A stretch of 64,000 nucleotides of DNA from Brachycybe producta (taxonomy: Eukaryota > Arthropoda > Diplopoda > Playtdesmida > Andrognathidae), in contig JAUPFP010000010.1 of the NCBI GenBank assembly GCA_036925085.1, forward strand, positions 989,501 to 1,053,500, given 5' to 3'. The notes under the pieces are model-generated. The model did not search any database, was not told the DNA's origin, and worked only from the letters and a program-made list of their open reading frames with translations. Of this stretch, positions 1 to 10,953 are shown piece by piece. Positions within the stretch are counted from its first letter, which is position 1. Every line of letters starts with the position of its first letter. The translations under genes and the position numbers were made by a program.

Positions 1-825
1 ACACACACACAAAAATAAGAGAAAACTCAAATGCCATTCATTGTTAAACAACATAACAACTATTAGAAGAAAACAACAGATTTTAGAAATCTTGAAAAAA
101 CGTTATTCTATCAAAAAAGAAAATACAATTAGGCAGTTTTCTTTTTGATAGAATTAGGTTATATTGATCACTGTAATTTAATATTAGTAACTATAATGAA
201 GTTTGTTAAATGAAAAACAAAATCTAAAGGCCTTACAAAAACAAAGTATAAATATCATATATAAATAAATTGCTAGGCAACGTTAGATTTTTTTTTAACA
301 AATATAGAATTATGTCTTAAAAAGCTTCTAGGGAGTAGAAGACCTACTAGTACTTTTGTAATGACTCACGAGTAAATAATATCTTAAAAAAAGAAGAAGT
401 TGTTGGCATGACATTGACCGGCTGCTGGACAATCAACAAACATCTTGTCAATAAAATTAAACACAAAGGACAAGGGGGGAGGGGGGGTAGGGCAAAAAAC
501 AAAAATATAGAAAATCAAATATGACGCAACCATTAAGAGGGAGAAGAAAAAAAATTCCATTAGTAATTATTTGTACATTTCAAGTTGTATTTGTCTAGTA
601 AATAACATTCTTTCAAACTCAATAATATACTGATTTCAAGCAAATATTCCCATGTTGTTTGGGTCACACAAAAAAAATACACTCAAAAAATCTACGAATA
701 GAAATAAATCTACCTTTTACATTTGTGTGTAGAAATAGGAGTCCTATACATGTTCAAAAATCCAAATGGGGAGGGAGAGGGTAGGGGATTGGTATCACAG
801 GGAATAAATGTTTATTTTGACAATG
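1..825. other. AT-rich intergenic sequence
   Basis: Begins inside an (AC)n run and continues as AT-rich sequence with poly-A, poly-T and short poly-G tracts. No coding potential, RNA gene or clear repeat unit was recognised. Confidence 0.5.
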
Positions 826-915
826 CATTTATATGCAGCTTTTGGACTAAATTGTCCCTCTGCCACATGCCCTCTGGACTGTTTGTAGAGTAATTGTTCA
901 CCCTCGGAAAACATG
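826..915 (+). repeat. LINE 3'-end fragment (CR1/L2-like)
   Basis: The stretch with TCCCTCTGCCACATGCCC followed by CTGTTTGTAGAGTA resembles a second stretch at 22812-22945, and more distantly the 3' termini of the LINE fragments at 36878-37215 and 58125-58335. 5'-truncated tails of this kind are common for CR1/L2/Jockey-type LINEs. No reverse-transcriptase motif survives here, so the class rests on resemblance to the other copies. Confidence 0.35.
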
Positions 916-922
916 GTTGAAC

Positions 923-1600
923 TAGGTGGTATTAAAGTATAAATGTCCCTTCAATTGTGGTTATTTTGTTTTTCAGGACTGAACAGGGAGGGTTTCCACC
1001 GGCAAAGCCATTTCTGAAATGCTCTTCACTTTTCCATACCAAAGTTGGATATTTTCCAGTTTTTTTTCAAAAACAACTTCTGATAATAATGGTCCCTTGA
1101 CCTTTTTTTTTTTTTTTTTTAACATTTTCTGAATTCTCTCACATTTCCAGGTTTTCCAGACTTGAGTGGCAATCCTGTTTTTTCTCGTTATTTTTACTCG
1201 CTCTTATTTAAAATCATACTTTGTTTGTTTGTCCACTGCCACCTTCTAAAATATTTGAAAATAATTCACACTGCAAGGAATTGAACCCATGACCAACATT
1301 ACCATGGGATGATACACTAACCACTACACCAATAATACTAGAACAGATTATATTGTTTGTTTTTTACTTTTTAGACCTTTTTTTTTTGTATCACGAAAAT
1401 GTTTCTTGTTTAATTTTAAAATGTTTTGAATCTTTGCCTTAATTTAAACGTTTTCAGATGACAATTTTTATCTATAAAACGTTCAATTTGAAAAATATCA
1501 ACATGTAAAATACCATTTGATTGTGATTCAGCTACAATTCTAGTTCCTTAACACACTTTGAATTTCTCCTCACTGAAATCTAATTCAATAATACTGGTTA
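923..1600. repeat. PAL1 fold-back copy 1, disrupted
   Basis: The left outer arm (about 923-977: an AGGTGGTATTAAAGTATAAA-like start, then a TTTTTCAGG pyrimidine tract) and a right arm (about 1445-1590: CTATAAAACGTTC, ATATCAACATG, CTACAATTCTAGTTCC) match opposite arms of the PAL1 palindromic family. About 450 bp of unrelated sequence, including a tRNA-like SINE head, lies between them. This suggests a PAL1 copy split by insertion. Confidence 0.45.
1233..1340 (-). repeat. tRNA-derived SINE head or tRNA pseudogene
   Basis: Read on the minus strand, the sequence has an A-box-like GTAGTGGTTAGTGTATC and, about 30 nt later, a B-box-like GGTTCAATTCC flanked by a weak T-arm stem (CATGG/CCTTG). Both pol III internal promoter boxes are in the right order and spacing. 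The acceptor and anticodon stems do not pair properly, so this is not a functional tRNA. It is more likely the 5' head of a tRNA-derived SINE running leftwards. Confidence 0.5.
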
Positions 1601-3714
1601 GGTTCTTGAGTAATGCAATCTTGACCAAAATTCCAGAAGGAAACTTAGCAATAGAACTTTCACCTGAACCCTCTAAACAAGGTTCAAAGATACTAAAATA
1701 CCCAATTAAACAGGAATTTTTCTTGCGTTGCAAACCCCTGTTCAAATTGAAGTTCAAGTGTCCGTCATGAATTTATACCTAACTATAGTTAACATTTTAA
1801 GATACCATTTTATTTTGTATTCACCTTGTAATATGTACACACAGCATTTCATACAAGAAAGAAAAATCTCTGCATTTATAAAATAAACAACATGACATGA
1901 AGTCTAAGGTAAACTACACTATTTATGACCCTAATGGTGGCATAGTTGTAAGAAAATCGCTAATAATCAACAATATTTACATGCACTTTGCTTCTTTCCC
2001 CCCCCCCCCTCCCCTCCAATTCCTCACTTCTCTCCTTTTTCTATCCTCCTCTCCTCCCACCGCCCTTCTTATTTGTCTGCAAAATAGGACACAGTGCAAA
2101 CACCGAAAAAGATACAGTACGTCAATATTTGCATAAAAAAATGTCAAAAACAACTTGTTTTTTTTTCATAATAAGGATTTTAAGAGAGAAATATGTACCG
2201 AAAAATATGTACATCACAAAGAGGGGATTGAGAATTGTATATAGAAAATAATCCTAGTGATTTAAACATGTGTTAAAAAATGCAATGTGGGTCACTGAAA
2301 TAAAATATATTCTCTTTTTTAGTTACAGAAGAAGAATATGGAGAAAAAAAACACAAGTTGAAAAAATCTTGTACACAAAATTTGCATTTCAATTGAAACT
2401 TAATGAAATTCTTATGTCAAGTTTATCTCGCAATATTTACTATATGGCGCGATATGCTTATATCATCAATAAATCGGTTTTTTTTTTTAAAAAACTTATT
2501 TTCATTTCAGTTGCATAAATATTCTCTGATAAATTTACATTACTAACTCCAACTAAATTATACACAAGGAATTGGAATTAAAAAAAGATAAATTCACGAA
2601 TTATACTGTGCAAAAAAAAAAAACTTGCATTTTATATCTATTTTAACATTCATCTTTAAGAAATTTACAGGATGATTCACAACAATTTCACATATTTGAA
2701 TCGAATTATTTTTTCTCTCGTCATTGTTGCCCGCAAAAAGTGCATTAAACAACACACTGATTGAGACACTTAAGCCAAAATTAAAAAAAAAAGAAAACTT
2801 GGCATTTGAACTTCTTGAGAGCACGGTTCCAACTAGAAACCTACATTTTGTGGAAGAAAAAACGAAGCCCAGTACGCAAAACTTTAATGATCCCCCACAA
2901 CCCACCATGAATCCCATGAGACTGACAAAATCCACAAAACCCATGGGCATTCGCTTCAGAGACTTATATGAGACCCATCAGCGCCCATTTTTATAAACTT
3001 CCAAAGGACCAACCCAATGTATTTCTGGTTCTAGTTAAAAAATAAAACAGGTGTTTTTTATATAATGGAATCCTGAGATCTCAATACAGAAACAATTCAT
3101 CAAATTGATACAATCACATTTTATGATGTCACAAATTATGATTTATCTTTTGTGACTGTCACATTATGCTGTTCAACAGTTAATGGCAGTTATTAAGGAA
3201 CGATACACATATGATGATTGTAATTGTCATAAAATGAAGTTATATAATTTGTTCTTGTGACTGTTAAAAAGTTATATGACAGTCTTAATGCTTTTCTATA
3301 ATGAGGCTCTTGTTCTAATAAGAGTTCTAATTCAAAAGTTGAAAGTTTTCTCATTGAAATTTAAGTCATAAGACTACAAAAGTTATTATTTAAATGCGTG
3401 TGTTTTTTAACATTTACTTCATTCAAATTACACTTTTGTTGGTTGTGTTACTTTTCTATCACTCTGTAAATCAGTGAATTTTTATTCGAGTTTCTTCTTT
3501 TTTTGTTGCAGTTTCTGTCTAGTTTGACAACCAGAGGATGAAATCATCTGTCTACAATTCATTTCAATAGGAGCATTGATATAAATTTCGAAAAAAAAAG
3601 CAGAATGTATGGTGAAAGTGGCGACATTGAACTGAATCTATGAAAATCGTTATTAAGAAAGAGCAAACTTGCCATTGAAAATAAAACTATATAGTCATTC
3701 AATAGTGCACAACT
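1601..3714. other. intergenic sequence, no gene recognised
   Basis: AT-rich DNA with poly-C at about 2000, homopolymer runs and short spurious open frames. A degenerate word rich in CCATGGGTTTTGTGG (minus strand, about 2890-2950) loosely resembles 43785-43935. Nothing else was supported. Confidence 0.45.
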
Positions 3715-3716
3715 AC

Positions 3717-3798
<82 letters not shown>

Positions 3799-3806
3799 AT
3801 AGAAGA

Positions 3807-3870
<64 letters not shown>

Positions 3871-3871
3871 G
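3715..3871. repeat. compound microsatellite (TA)n-(AAT)n
   Basis: Roughly 80 bp of slightly interrupted TA dinucleotide is followed within 15 bp by about 20 AAT/ATA trinucleotide units. Open frames reading poly-Tyr or poly-Ile here are repeat artefacts. Confidence 0.95.
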
Positions 3872-4695
3872 AAAAAAAAATCCACCAAAAAAAAACAGCT
3901 GAGTAAATTACATTACTCACAAATAAACTATAGAATAGGGGGGGTCTCACAGTCTAATAATCAAACTTAAAAGTGTTCAAAAGGCGCCTCATTTTTAAAG
4001 TATTCATAATTCTGCTAAGATTTAATCCCAAAAAACCTCCACTCTCACCCCCAATTCAAATCCATTAAATCGTTTTGCATGTGATAGTGACATTTTTAAA
4101 ATACATTATTACAAAAAAAAACTTTGATTAAGTGTGGTGTCATCGGGTATAAATAACAAGAAAAAGAAGAAGAAAAAAAAAACATTTAATAATTAACCAA
4201 AATAATATTTAATAATGTATTCCCAATTATCGAATCAATAAAACAAAGAAAAAATATTTTATCTAGGTATTTTAAAACTCTGGCTAAAAATAAATTGAAA
4301 CTTAAAATATGACCCCGTAAAGAAAACTTGAATCTATGGAAGACAAAATTAAAGCTTTATTTTGTCTTAAGAGCCTACAGTGAAAAAAAACTTACAAAAA
4401 TCTTCGCATGTAGGCGCTTCTGTAGCTGTGACGTCAACATGTGACAAAAAAAATCTATTTTGATACACTTTTGTCCGCCATTTTCTCTCTTATCGATGGA
4501 TAAAAGTGGGTATATTTTAATAACGACTCTTTTTTGGGTAAATATGCACTACTGAAAAAAGGAATAGCAACTTTTGATCTACAATGGTGAGTAATTTGAG
4601 TCGTATACAATTAGTGGTCAACTTTTAACGTACTATGAAACTTATGGTTAGTGGGAAGTTTGATCCTATAAAATGTATAAACGGAGGCGCCTATG
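3872..4695. other. intergenic sequence
   Basis: AT-rich DNA with several poly-A tracts. It includes a TGACGTCA-like CRE half-palindrome near 4428-4435 (gtgacgtcaac), which may be chance. No gene seen. Confidence 0.4.
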
Positions 4696-5083
4696 GGATT
4701 TAACATGAGCTAAAAAAATACGAGATTTTAAAATGAAATTAAAAATAGAAAAACTAATTATAAATTTGTACCAATGTATCACAAGATGAGCAATGTTGTT
4801 ATGTACATATTGCAATTTGAATTTTGAAAATCACAATTTTTGTTGCAGAAAACAAAACATTTGTGTGAACCATGTATTTTTAAATAGGAATTTAACATGG
4901 GCTAAAAATACGAGATTTTAAGCGAAATTAAAAATAGAAAAACTAATTATAAATTTGTACCAACGTATCACTAGATGAGCAATATTGTTATGTACATATT
5001 GCAATTTGAATTTTGAAAATAATAATTTTCGTTGCAGAAAACAAAACATTTGCCTGAACCATGTATTTTTAAAATAGGAATTT
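4696..5083 (+). repeat. two-unit tandem duplication, about 190 bp
   Basis: A unit beginning GGATTTAACATGAGCTAAAA (4696-4886) is repeated head-to-tail at 4887-5076, with only a handful of substitutions and a poly-A length change. A third start (GGAATTT) follows at 5077. Both units contain the same ACTAATTATAAATTTGTACC and GTTGCAGAAAACAAAAC words. The high similarity implies a recent duplication. Confidence 0.9.
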
Positions 5084-5195
5084 CTCTTTCTCATTGGTTT
5101 CAATGGCTTAGCTGTGGGGCGCCACTAAACGGCGAAAAGTGGAACTATAATTGTCATCTGTTAATATTCAAAATGGCGTCACACATATAGGTTCT

Positions 5196-5575
5196 TAAGG
5201 TGTGTTGGTTTTAAAATGTAAACCGGTCCCTTTGAACTCTTTCATTTTTGTTGTCTTTCAGGTGCGAAATCAAAAGAGAAACTTGAAAGTATTTTAGAAA
5301 CTAGAAGAGTAGGTCAATCACTTATGTTTATTTTCATGTTGTTGTGATTATCTTTCAAAATAAGCTTTTTATGTGAGACTGAAAATAATGACCTAACTTT
5401 AAAAGAGACGACATGCTGCTTAGCAGAGAATATTTTTTTTTTAATTTTTGTCTATAAAAAGTTTACGTTGAAAGATACATTGTATCATTATAAAAACATC
5501 ATTAAAAGATTGAGCTACTTACTCTTCTAGTTTTTTTTAAAAAAAAACACGTTCTAGTTTCTCTTAAAATAAATT
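5196..5575. repeat. PAL1 fold-back copy 2
   Basis: The left end TTAAGGTGTGTTGG leads through TGTCTTTCAGGTGCGAAA and TTTTAGAAACTAGAAGAGTA to ATCTTTCAAAATAAGC. After an AT-rich centre the reverse complement follows (AAAAGTTTACGTTGAAAGATA, TTGAGCTACTTACTCTTCTAG). The outer right arm is eroded. Confidence 0.7.
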
Positions 5576-6229
5576 TGAACTTGAAACATGACCATGACAT
5601 TTAATGTCCTAAATTGAGTCTATCAGACATTTTTAAGCTTTGCTTTTAGAATACAGAAGTTTGAAATATTTGACTTAAAATCGAATTATTGAATTTATTT
5701 ATAGTTTTAAAACTTGAAAAGTGCTTGGAACAAATTGAAACCCTTTCTATATTTATTTATATATACAGACAAATATGCTTTCAACAGATTTATTTATGAG
5801 AGAAAAACAAGAGAAACTCATATGTTAATTATAGCCATGGATACATAATCTCTTTTTTTTTTTAAAAAAAAACCTTTCAGAAATAAAACCACAAAGTTAA
5901 AACTGCGATAAAAATCATACCACAGTAATTATATAGTTTCTACTATATGGTAGTATAAATAAATATACACAGTGTTCGGAAAGGTCGTAAAACTTTAAAT
6001 ATAATTAGGTTTAACGACGTTTCAATCAAATTGGAAGAGTGGCTGCTGTATGTTTTTTTTTTCTTTTCTTTGCAACTTTAAATAATCAGTTGGTAACAAA
6101 CAAGGTAGAAACCGCCTTCACCGATAATAACCTATGCACCTTGCACTAATTGCAATTACCAAAATGTAAATTTCTTTGAAAAATTGGGTTGAATGACTTT
6201 TTTTTCGAATACCCCCCCCCCCTCTATCT

Positions 6230-6290
<61 letters not shown>

Positions 6291-6832
6291 AATGAAGAAA
6301 ACACATCCCTAAAAGCTAAGACTATCAGCGTGTTACTTTTACAAGTTAAGCCACATTATGTCAATTTAAGGCGCAACATATCTTCCCTCTTTTTTTAAAA
6401 AAATCCTTCTTCTAATCACTTCGGGTATCATATAAACACGCGCTATAAAAATAAGTTAGGTTCAGGAGACGAACTTCTTGAGTTCCAGCCTCCCCTACCC
6501 ATCCCATCTCCCACCCTGAACCCCAAATTCGTTAAGCACTCCTTAAAGTACTTTTGCTTTCATAAGATTCAAAACAATTAAGTTATATTTTCAACCCTAA
6601 ATATCACAATAAAACACTCATTACTATGTTAGTGTGTCAGCATAATTATTATGTGGTTTAATATCGATATTAACATTATCTTACTAACATGTTATTCTTT
6701 TCTTCTGTATAAAAAGTTAATGTGGTAATAATTTTAATGAAATTTAAAGAAGAAGAAAAAAAAAAATAGTGGCTTAGACTTTTAGGCAAAAAAAAAAGGG
6801 TTGCCTGAAAGTGGGCAATCACTGCATCCATT
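5576..6832. other. intergenic sequence with simple repeats
   Basis: AT-rich DNA containing a poly-C tract (about 6211-6221) directly before a long TA repeat, then unremarkable sequence. No coding region or RNA gene was recognised. Confidence 0.45.
6232..6288. repeat. (TA)n microsatellite
   Basis: About 28 uninterrupted TA units following CTCTATCTCCC. Confidence 0.97.
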
Positions 6833-7048
6833 AAGCAGCGATCTCACTGGCAATATTTAAACCAAGATTCACTGCAATTTGTCTTTGAATAATACTTTTG
6901 CAAGACTTAAAGTCGTTTCTTGCACACCTTCTTAGAGAAAAAAAAACAGTGATCATAATTTTTTTTTGCAAGATTCACAGCAATATTTGACTTATTTCTT
7001 GTGCACAGTGAATCTCGCTGTTAAAATTGCCAGTGTGATCACCGCCTT
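6833..7048. mobile_element. short inverted-repeat element, family D copy 1
   Basis: The left end AAGCAGCGATCTCACTGGCA matches the reverse complement of the right end (GGCGGTGATCACACTGGCA). Both arms then contain GATTCACTG and TTGCAAGA words. The length of about 215 bp and terminal inverted repeats without coding capacity fit a MITE. A related copy lies at 49658-49876. No superfamily was assigned. Confidence 0.6.
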
Positions 7049-8229
7049 CCTGATTTCTCAAGCATAAAAATTAATTACTTCAGAAAATAATCTCAAACAA
7101 CTGAGTTGGATTCAGTTAACTGCTGCTGTTACTGCTGAAAACACCATTAGGCGATCGTATTTAATTTAGTTTCCTTGACCAAGTGAACCTGTTTTTAACG
7201 ATAGCTAACCTCGACTATTAAGTATGTGATAACCTTGGCCCAATTTAGTAGTTTACGACCATCATCATCATCATCATACTTAAACCCTAGACACAAACCT
7301 ATAGAATCAGTCCTGCCCATGATATCAATTGTATTATAATGTTATAAGAGACAGTGTCAAAAGCAAAAGCCTAATTGGTAAACGTGTATTCTCGTGTAAT
7401 TATCTCCTAGTTTGTCCATTATTAGCTTCAACCAGTGTCTGTCTGATTGACTCCATAGAGTGGACCGAAGGTCCTTCTAAAGGGCCCTAATTCTCACTAT
7501 AAGTACACATACTGTGAGGGAAAGTGGAATGAACTTAAAACCATGTAATAAAGAGTAGAAATGATGAGAAAACATTGAAGGATAAAGAATTTCACGAATG
7601 AGATTAAAGGAGAAGAAGAAGAAAAAAAAAAAAAGAGACAACAAATCCCAGTAGAAGTATTAATTCAGCAGATTAAACAATTTGCTAATTAATGTTATGA
7701 GAGGATAAAATAATCGATATTCTTCATCATCATCATCATTCTTTTTCAACTATTGCAGTATTTTTTTAATAATATATATATACAAGTATATTCTAGGCAC
7801 AGTTGCTCATTTCTTTTGCCAGAAATACCTTTTTTTTTACTCAGAAATATTTTTCTTTCTTCTTATCTTTTTTTAGGACTATTTTCAAAATGAAAACAAA
7901 AAATTTTTCCACTGTAAATCTTAACGAATTGAACAGTTAGAAAATGAACTTTTTCTCGAGGTTTTTTGACTCAAGCTGAAAACCATAAAACTAATGTTTT
8001 TCTTTCTCTCTCTCTCTCTCTCCTTCTTTAAAAAAAGTGATGAATATAACAGCATGAAGTGAATGAATGTGTGTATATTTTTAGAAAAATGAGAAATCTT
8101 TAAAAATAAAACTTCTTGCTGACTAAATGAAGTAACCAGAAAATATATAAATTTAAATCTTGGTTAGTTCAAAATCTAACACAAACATTGAATAACAACT
8201 GAAGGGATTTAAAAATTGGACAAAAAAAC
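7049..8229. other. intergenic sequence
   Basis: Contains two (ATC)n tracts (about 7258-7277 and 7722-7740), a short (TC)n tract near 8005-8022 and AT-rich filler. The ATC tracts resemble the tail of the RTE LINE at 15605 but have no attached LINE sequence that I can recognise. Confidence 0.4.
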
Positions 8230-8890
8230 TACCTAGCAACAAAGCCACTCAAAACAACTTCCATTTTAAAGTGTAAAACGCTCCTGTGTCCAACTCACAG
8301 GCAATAAGAAATCGGGACGAACAGAGGTTGGCTCCGCCCTTTTTATGACGACCGGCAACTTCTAATTGGTTTGTTGTGTGGTTCGACGTTGAAAAGGGCG
8401 GAGCATGTGACGTCAGACTACATAACCAACCAATTAGAAGTTGCCGATCGTCATAAAAAGGGCGGAGCCAACTTCTGTTCGTCCCGATTTCTAATTGCCT
8501 GTGTCGAACTCTTGCTTATATTCTTTTGTCTTTTAAAAACAAAATTATGAGACTTGAAATTGTTCTTTATAAACTAGAATGGTATTTTCATTTGAAAATT
8601 TTCATAGACCCTTGGAAGAATTTCATTTTTTTTGACAATTTTTTACTTTTTTTTAATTTATGGGTTTTTAATGGTCCTCGGAAGTCTGTTTGGCCCTCCT
8701 GAGTTCATTTCAGTGCTTTTCAAGACATCTAGAAGACTTTAACAATAAGCTTTTTATGTCAGTTTGAAGCATAGACGATATTTCTTTAATTTTTGTGTAT
8801 AAAATTATTTATTAACTTATTCAGCTACCATTCTAGTTTCTAACATAATTTCAATTTCTTCTTACTGTCGCACCTGAAACGCAGCATAAA
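8230..8890. repeat. PAL1 fold-back copy 3 interrupted by an insertion
   Basis: The left outer arm (TTTTAAAGTGTAAAACGCTCC, then AACTCTTGCTTATATTC and TTTTGTCTTTT) is split at AACTC by the 206-bp palindrome at 8297-8502. The right arm ends with CATTCTAGTTTCTAAC and TCGCACCTGAAACGCAG, at about 8831-8885. The core is diverged, so this is an older copy. Confidence 0.6.
8297..8502. mobile_element. 206-bp palindromic element with 9-bp target duplication
   Basis: Arms of about 85 bp (starting ACAGGCAATAAGAAATCGGG) are almost perfect inverted repeats around a short centre. Both arms contain GGCTCCGCCCTTTTTATGACGA. The flanks are GTCCAACTC (8288-8296) and GTCGAACTC (8503-8511), an 8/9 match. Joining them restores the PAL1 arm. 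A 9-bp duplication with very long TIRs is typical of Mutator-like or Foldback elements. A related palindrome sits within 27382-27524. Confidence 0.8.
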
Positions 8891-9194
8891 CAAAATTCGA
8901 CAATCAACTGTTCCTATTTTGACTATGTAGATATTAAAAAAGCTATTCATATTATAGTGAAAAATGCAGTAAATGTTATTTATAGATACTGTGACATACA
9001 GCATTCCTGCAGCCACTAAATCAAACGAAAATACTATAAAAAAACTATACTTATCTCACCGTAAGATAAAGTTTGTGACGTCAGAAGGGTTGGCAAAAAA
9101 AAAATGTAGGCTAGTGTCATTTTGTCTGATAAAAAGGCGTAATAACAAAACAACTAAAAAAAAACGTTTTGTTTAAACTGTTCAGAACGTTTGC

Positions 9195-9590
9195 CATCAA
9201 ACTTAGACCCGTCGTACACCGACCACTTTTTGGCCACTTTTCAACTGCAAAATGAAGTCGGGTTGTCGCCAAAACCGACCAACCTCAAGTCTTTCCATAG
9301 AAAATACATTGCAAACACCTTAAATCATGTACCGGGGTAGACGGAGCAGGAGCTACAGGAGGTGCTAAAAAGACAGTGGAGCTAAGATGACCGCCAAGAA
9401 TGTCATGTTTCGCAATGAGTGTTGCCCACAGACACTTGACAAGTACCTCTTGTCATGTTGGTCCCCAACGGTTAATTGCAGGCGCTCCATCTACCTATAT
9501 TCATTGTCTGAGGCAAATATCACAGCCCAACCACCTTTGAGTTCATTTGGCAGTCAAAAAGAGGGGTCTGTGCATTCCTACCCTAAATGA
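9195..9590. repeat. GC-richer remnant, family E repeat with unknown insert
   Basis: The first part (about 9205-9315) shares CAACTGCAAAATGAAG, GTCTTTCCATA and ACATTGCAAAC words with 35480-35600, so it is a dispersed repeat of DNA-transposon style. The following 9320-9590 stretch is less AT-rich and open on the plus strand for 67 codons. The translation (including NECCPQTLDKYLLSCWSP) matches no family I know. It may be internal transposon sequence. Confidence 0.35.
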
Positions 9591-10610
9591 CACAATCCTA
9601 TATTTTTTGTCAACTGCTCTGAGACGTCACAAAATTTACCTTAATTTTTAAATTCATCAACAATACAATTTGATATTTCTGTTATAACTTATAACAAACG
9701 ATACCAACTTGTATTGTGTAAATTCCAAACCTGCGTTCATATTTGGTGTCCACTTATCCCACAAGGTCAGCGTGACACTCTGACCTCCCAACCCAGCTAC
9801 TACAATTCACTTCAATTAATTTTCCTTCAAGTATTTGGCATACGTTGTATGTACTTACGAGCTCGTATACATTATATTATTGGCTTAAAAAGTAACTTCC
9901 ATTGACTGACAATCAAGAATTATGTAATCGCAAAGTGAGCAACCTTCACTGATATAAAGCAGATGGGTTTTTGTAAAAAAAAAATATGATTTCATGTGGC
10001 TATCACGCCTTTATCACACCTTCGTCACTCTCACATAATACACTTATAAGGAAACAAATATTAAGAAATAAATAAAACAAAAACTCCTTAATAAGAAAAG
10101 CTTTGAATGACCAAAAAATGGGGGGGGGGGGGGGTAAATTCCTTGTTGCTGAAGGAAATCCGTGTTAATGCATAATATTGGATCGAGAGACAATGAACAT
10201 TTTCTCTATTGTTGCATCAAATATAAATATTTATAATGGAAATATTGAAATGTTTTTGAAGGCCTTCCAAACAAAATCTGAATAATGTTAATTTATTTTT
10301 AAAAAAAATGATATTGTGAAATCGCATGGAATTTAAAAAATGATAAGAAAATCATTTAAAATAATTAAAAATTCACAATATTGGAAATTTGGAAATTTTG
10401 GAAATTAATTTATTAAAATAAATTAAAAATATTTTTAAATGTTTTTGTTTAAAAATGAATAATTAAAAAGAAACTATTGTGAATTCAAAAATGGCGGTAA
10501 AATTATGATTAGTAATTTATTTATTAAAATATATTTTCTAAGAGTTTATTATTAATTAAAATTAAGTATTTTTTTATAAAAAAAAAATTATTTTAAGCAT
10601 TATAACTACT
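9591..10610. other. intergenic sequence
   Basis: Very AT-rich, with a poly-G tract (about 10121-10134) and TTAATTTATT-type low-complexity sequence from 10370 to 10600. No gene seen. Confidence 0.45.
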
Positions 10611-10837
10611 GTAGGTCTCGGATTTTGATGCAATATCAACCAGAATGTTTCTCAGTTTGTGGCCCAAGTGCCAATTTTGAAGTAAAAATTTCGTTTAGAT
10701 AAAAGATTGTTTTTTTTTTCTAATTAAAAAAAATAGGTAAGAGGCTAGAACTCTAGTTGACAACTGATAGTAACCAGGCATCTAGCCTCTCTAACCAGCC
10801 TTTTCTGATTAGAAAAAGCATAATTGCAGTTGCTCTA

Positions 10838-10873
<36 letters not shown>

Positions 10874-10953
10874 TGTTTACTTCACAATTGGCACTTGGGC
10901 CACAAATTGAGAAACATTCCAGTTAATATTGCATCAAAATCCGAGCCCAAGTT
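10611..10953. mobile_element. double-palindrome element, family B copy 1
   Basis: Outer arms of about 65 bp (TCGGATTTTGATGCAATAT, GTTTCTCAGTTTGTGGCCCAA, CCAATTTTGAAG) pair with their reverse complement at the right end. Nested inside is a second palindrome (AGAGGCTAGAACTCTAG with CATCTAGCCTCT, about 10740-10798), and an (ATG)n expansion sits at about 10838-10872. Related copies are at 28866-29172 and 61266-61532. The TGTTTCTCAATCTGTGG word recalls hAT termini, but flanking arms extend past it. Confidence 0.7.

Noticed and set aside
1268..1337. Functional tRNA gene on the minus strand
   Set aside because: A and B boxes are present, but acceptor and anticodon stems do not pair and the T stem has a mismatch.
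3559..3950. Tyr- and Ile-rich frames on the minus strand
   Set aside because: They translate the (TA)n-(AAT)n tracts. No complexity outside the repeat.
9387..9590. A 67-codon less AT-rich frame as host gene
   Set aside because: Lies next to a dispersed repeat. No recognisable family, splice sites or conserved motif, so it is left as part of a transposon-like remnant.
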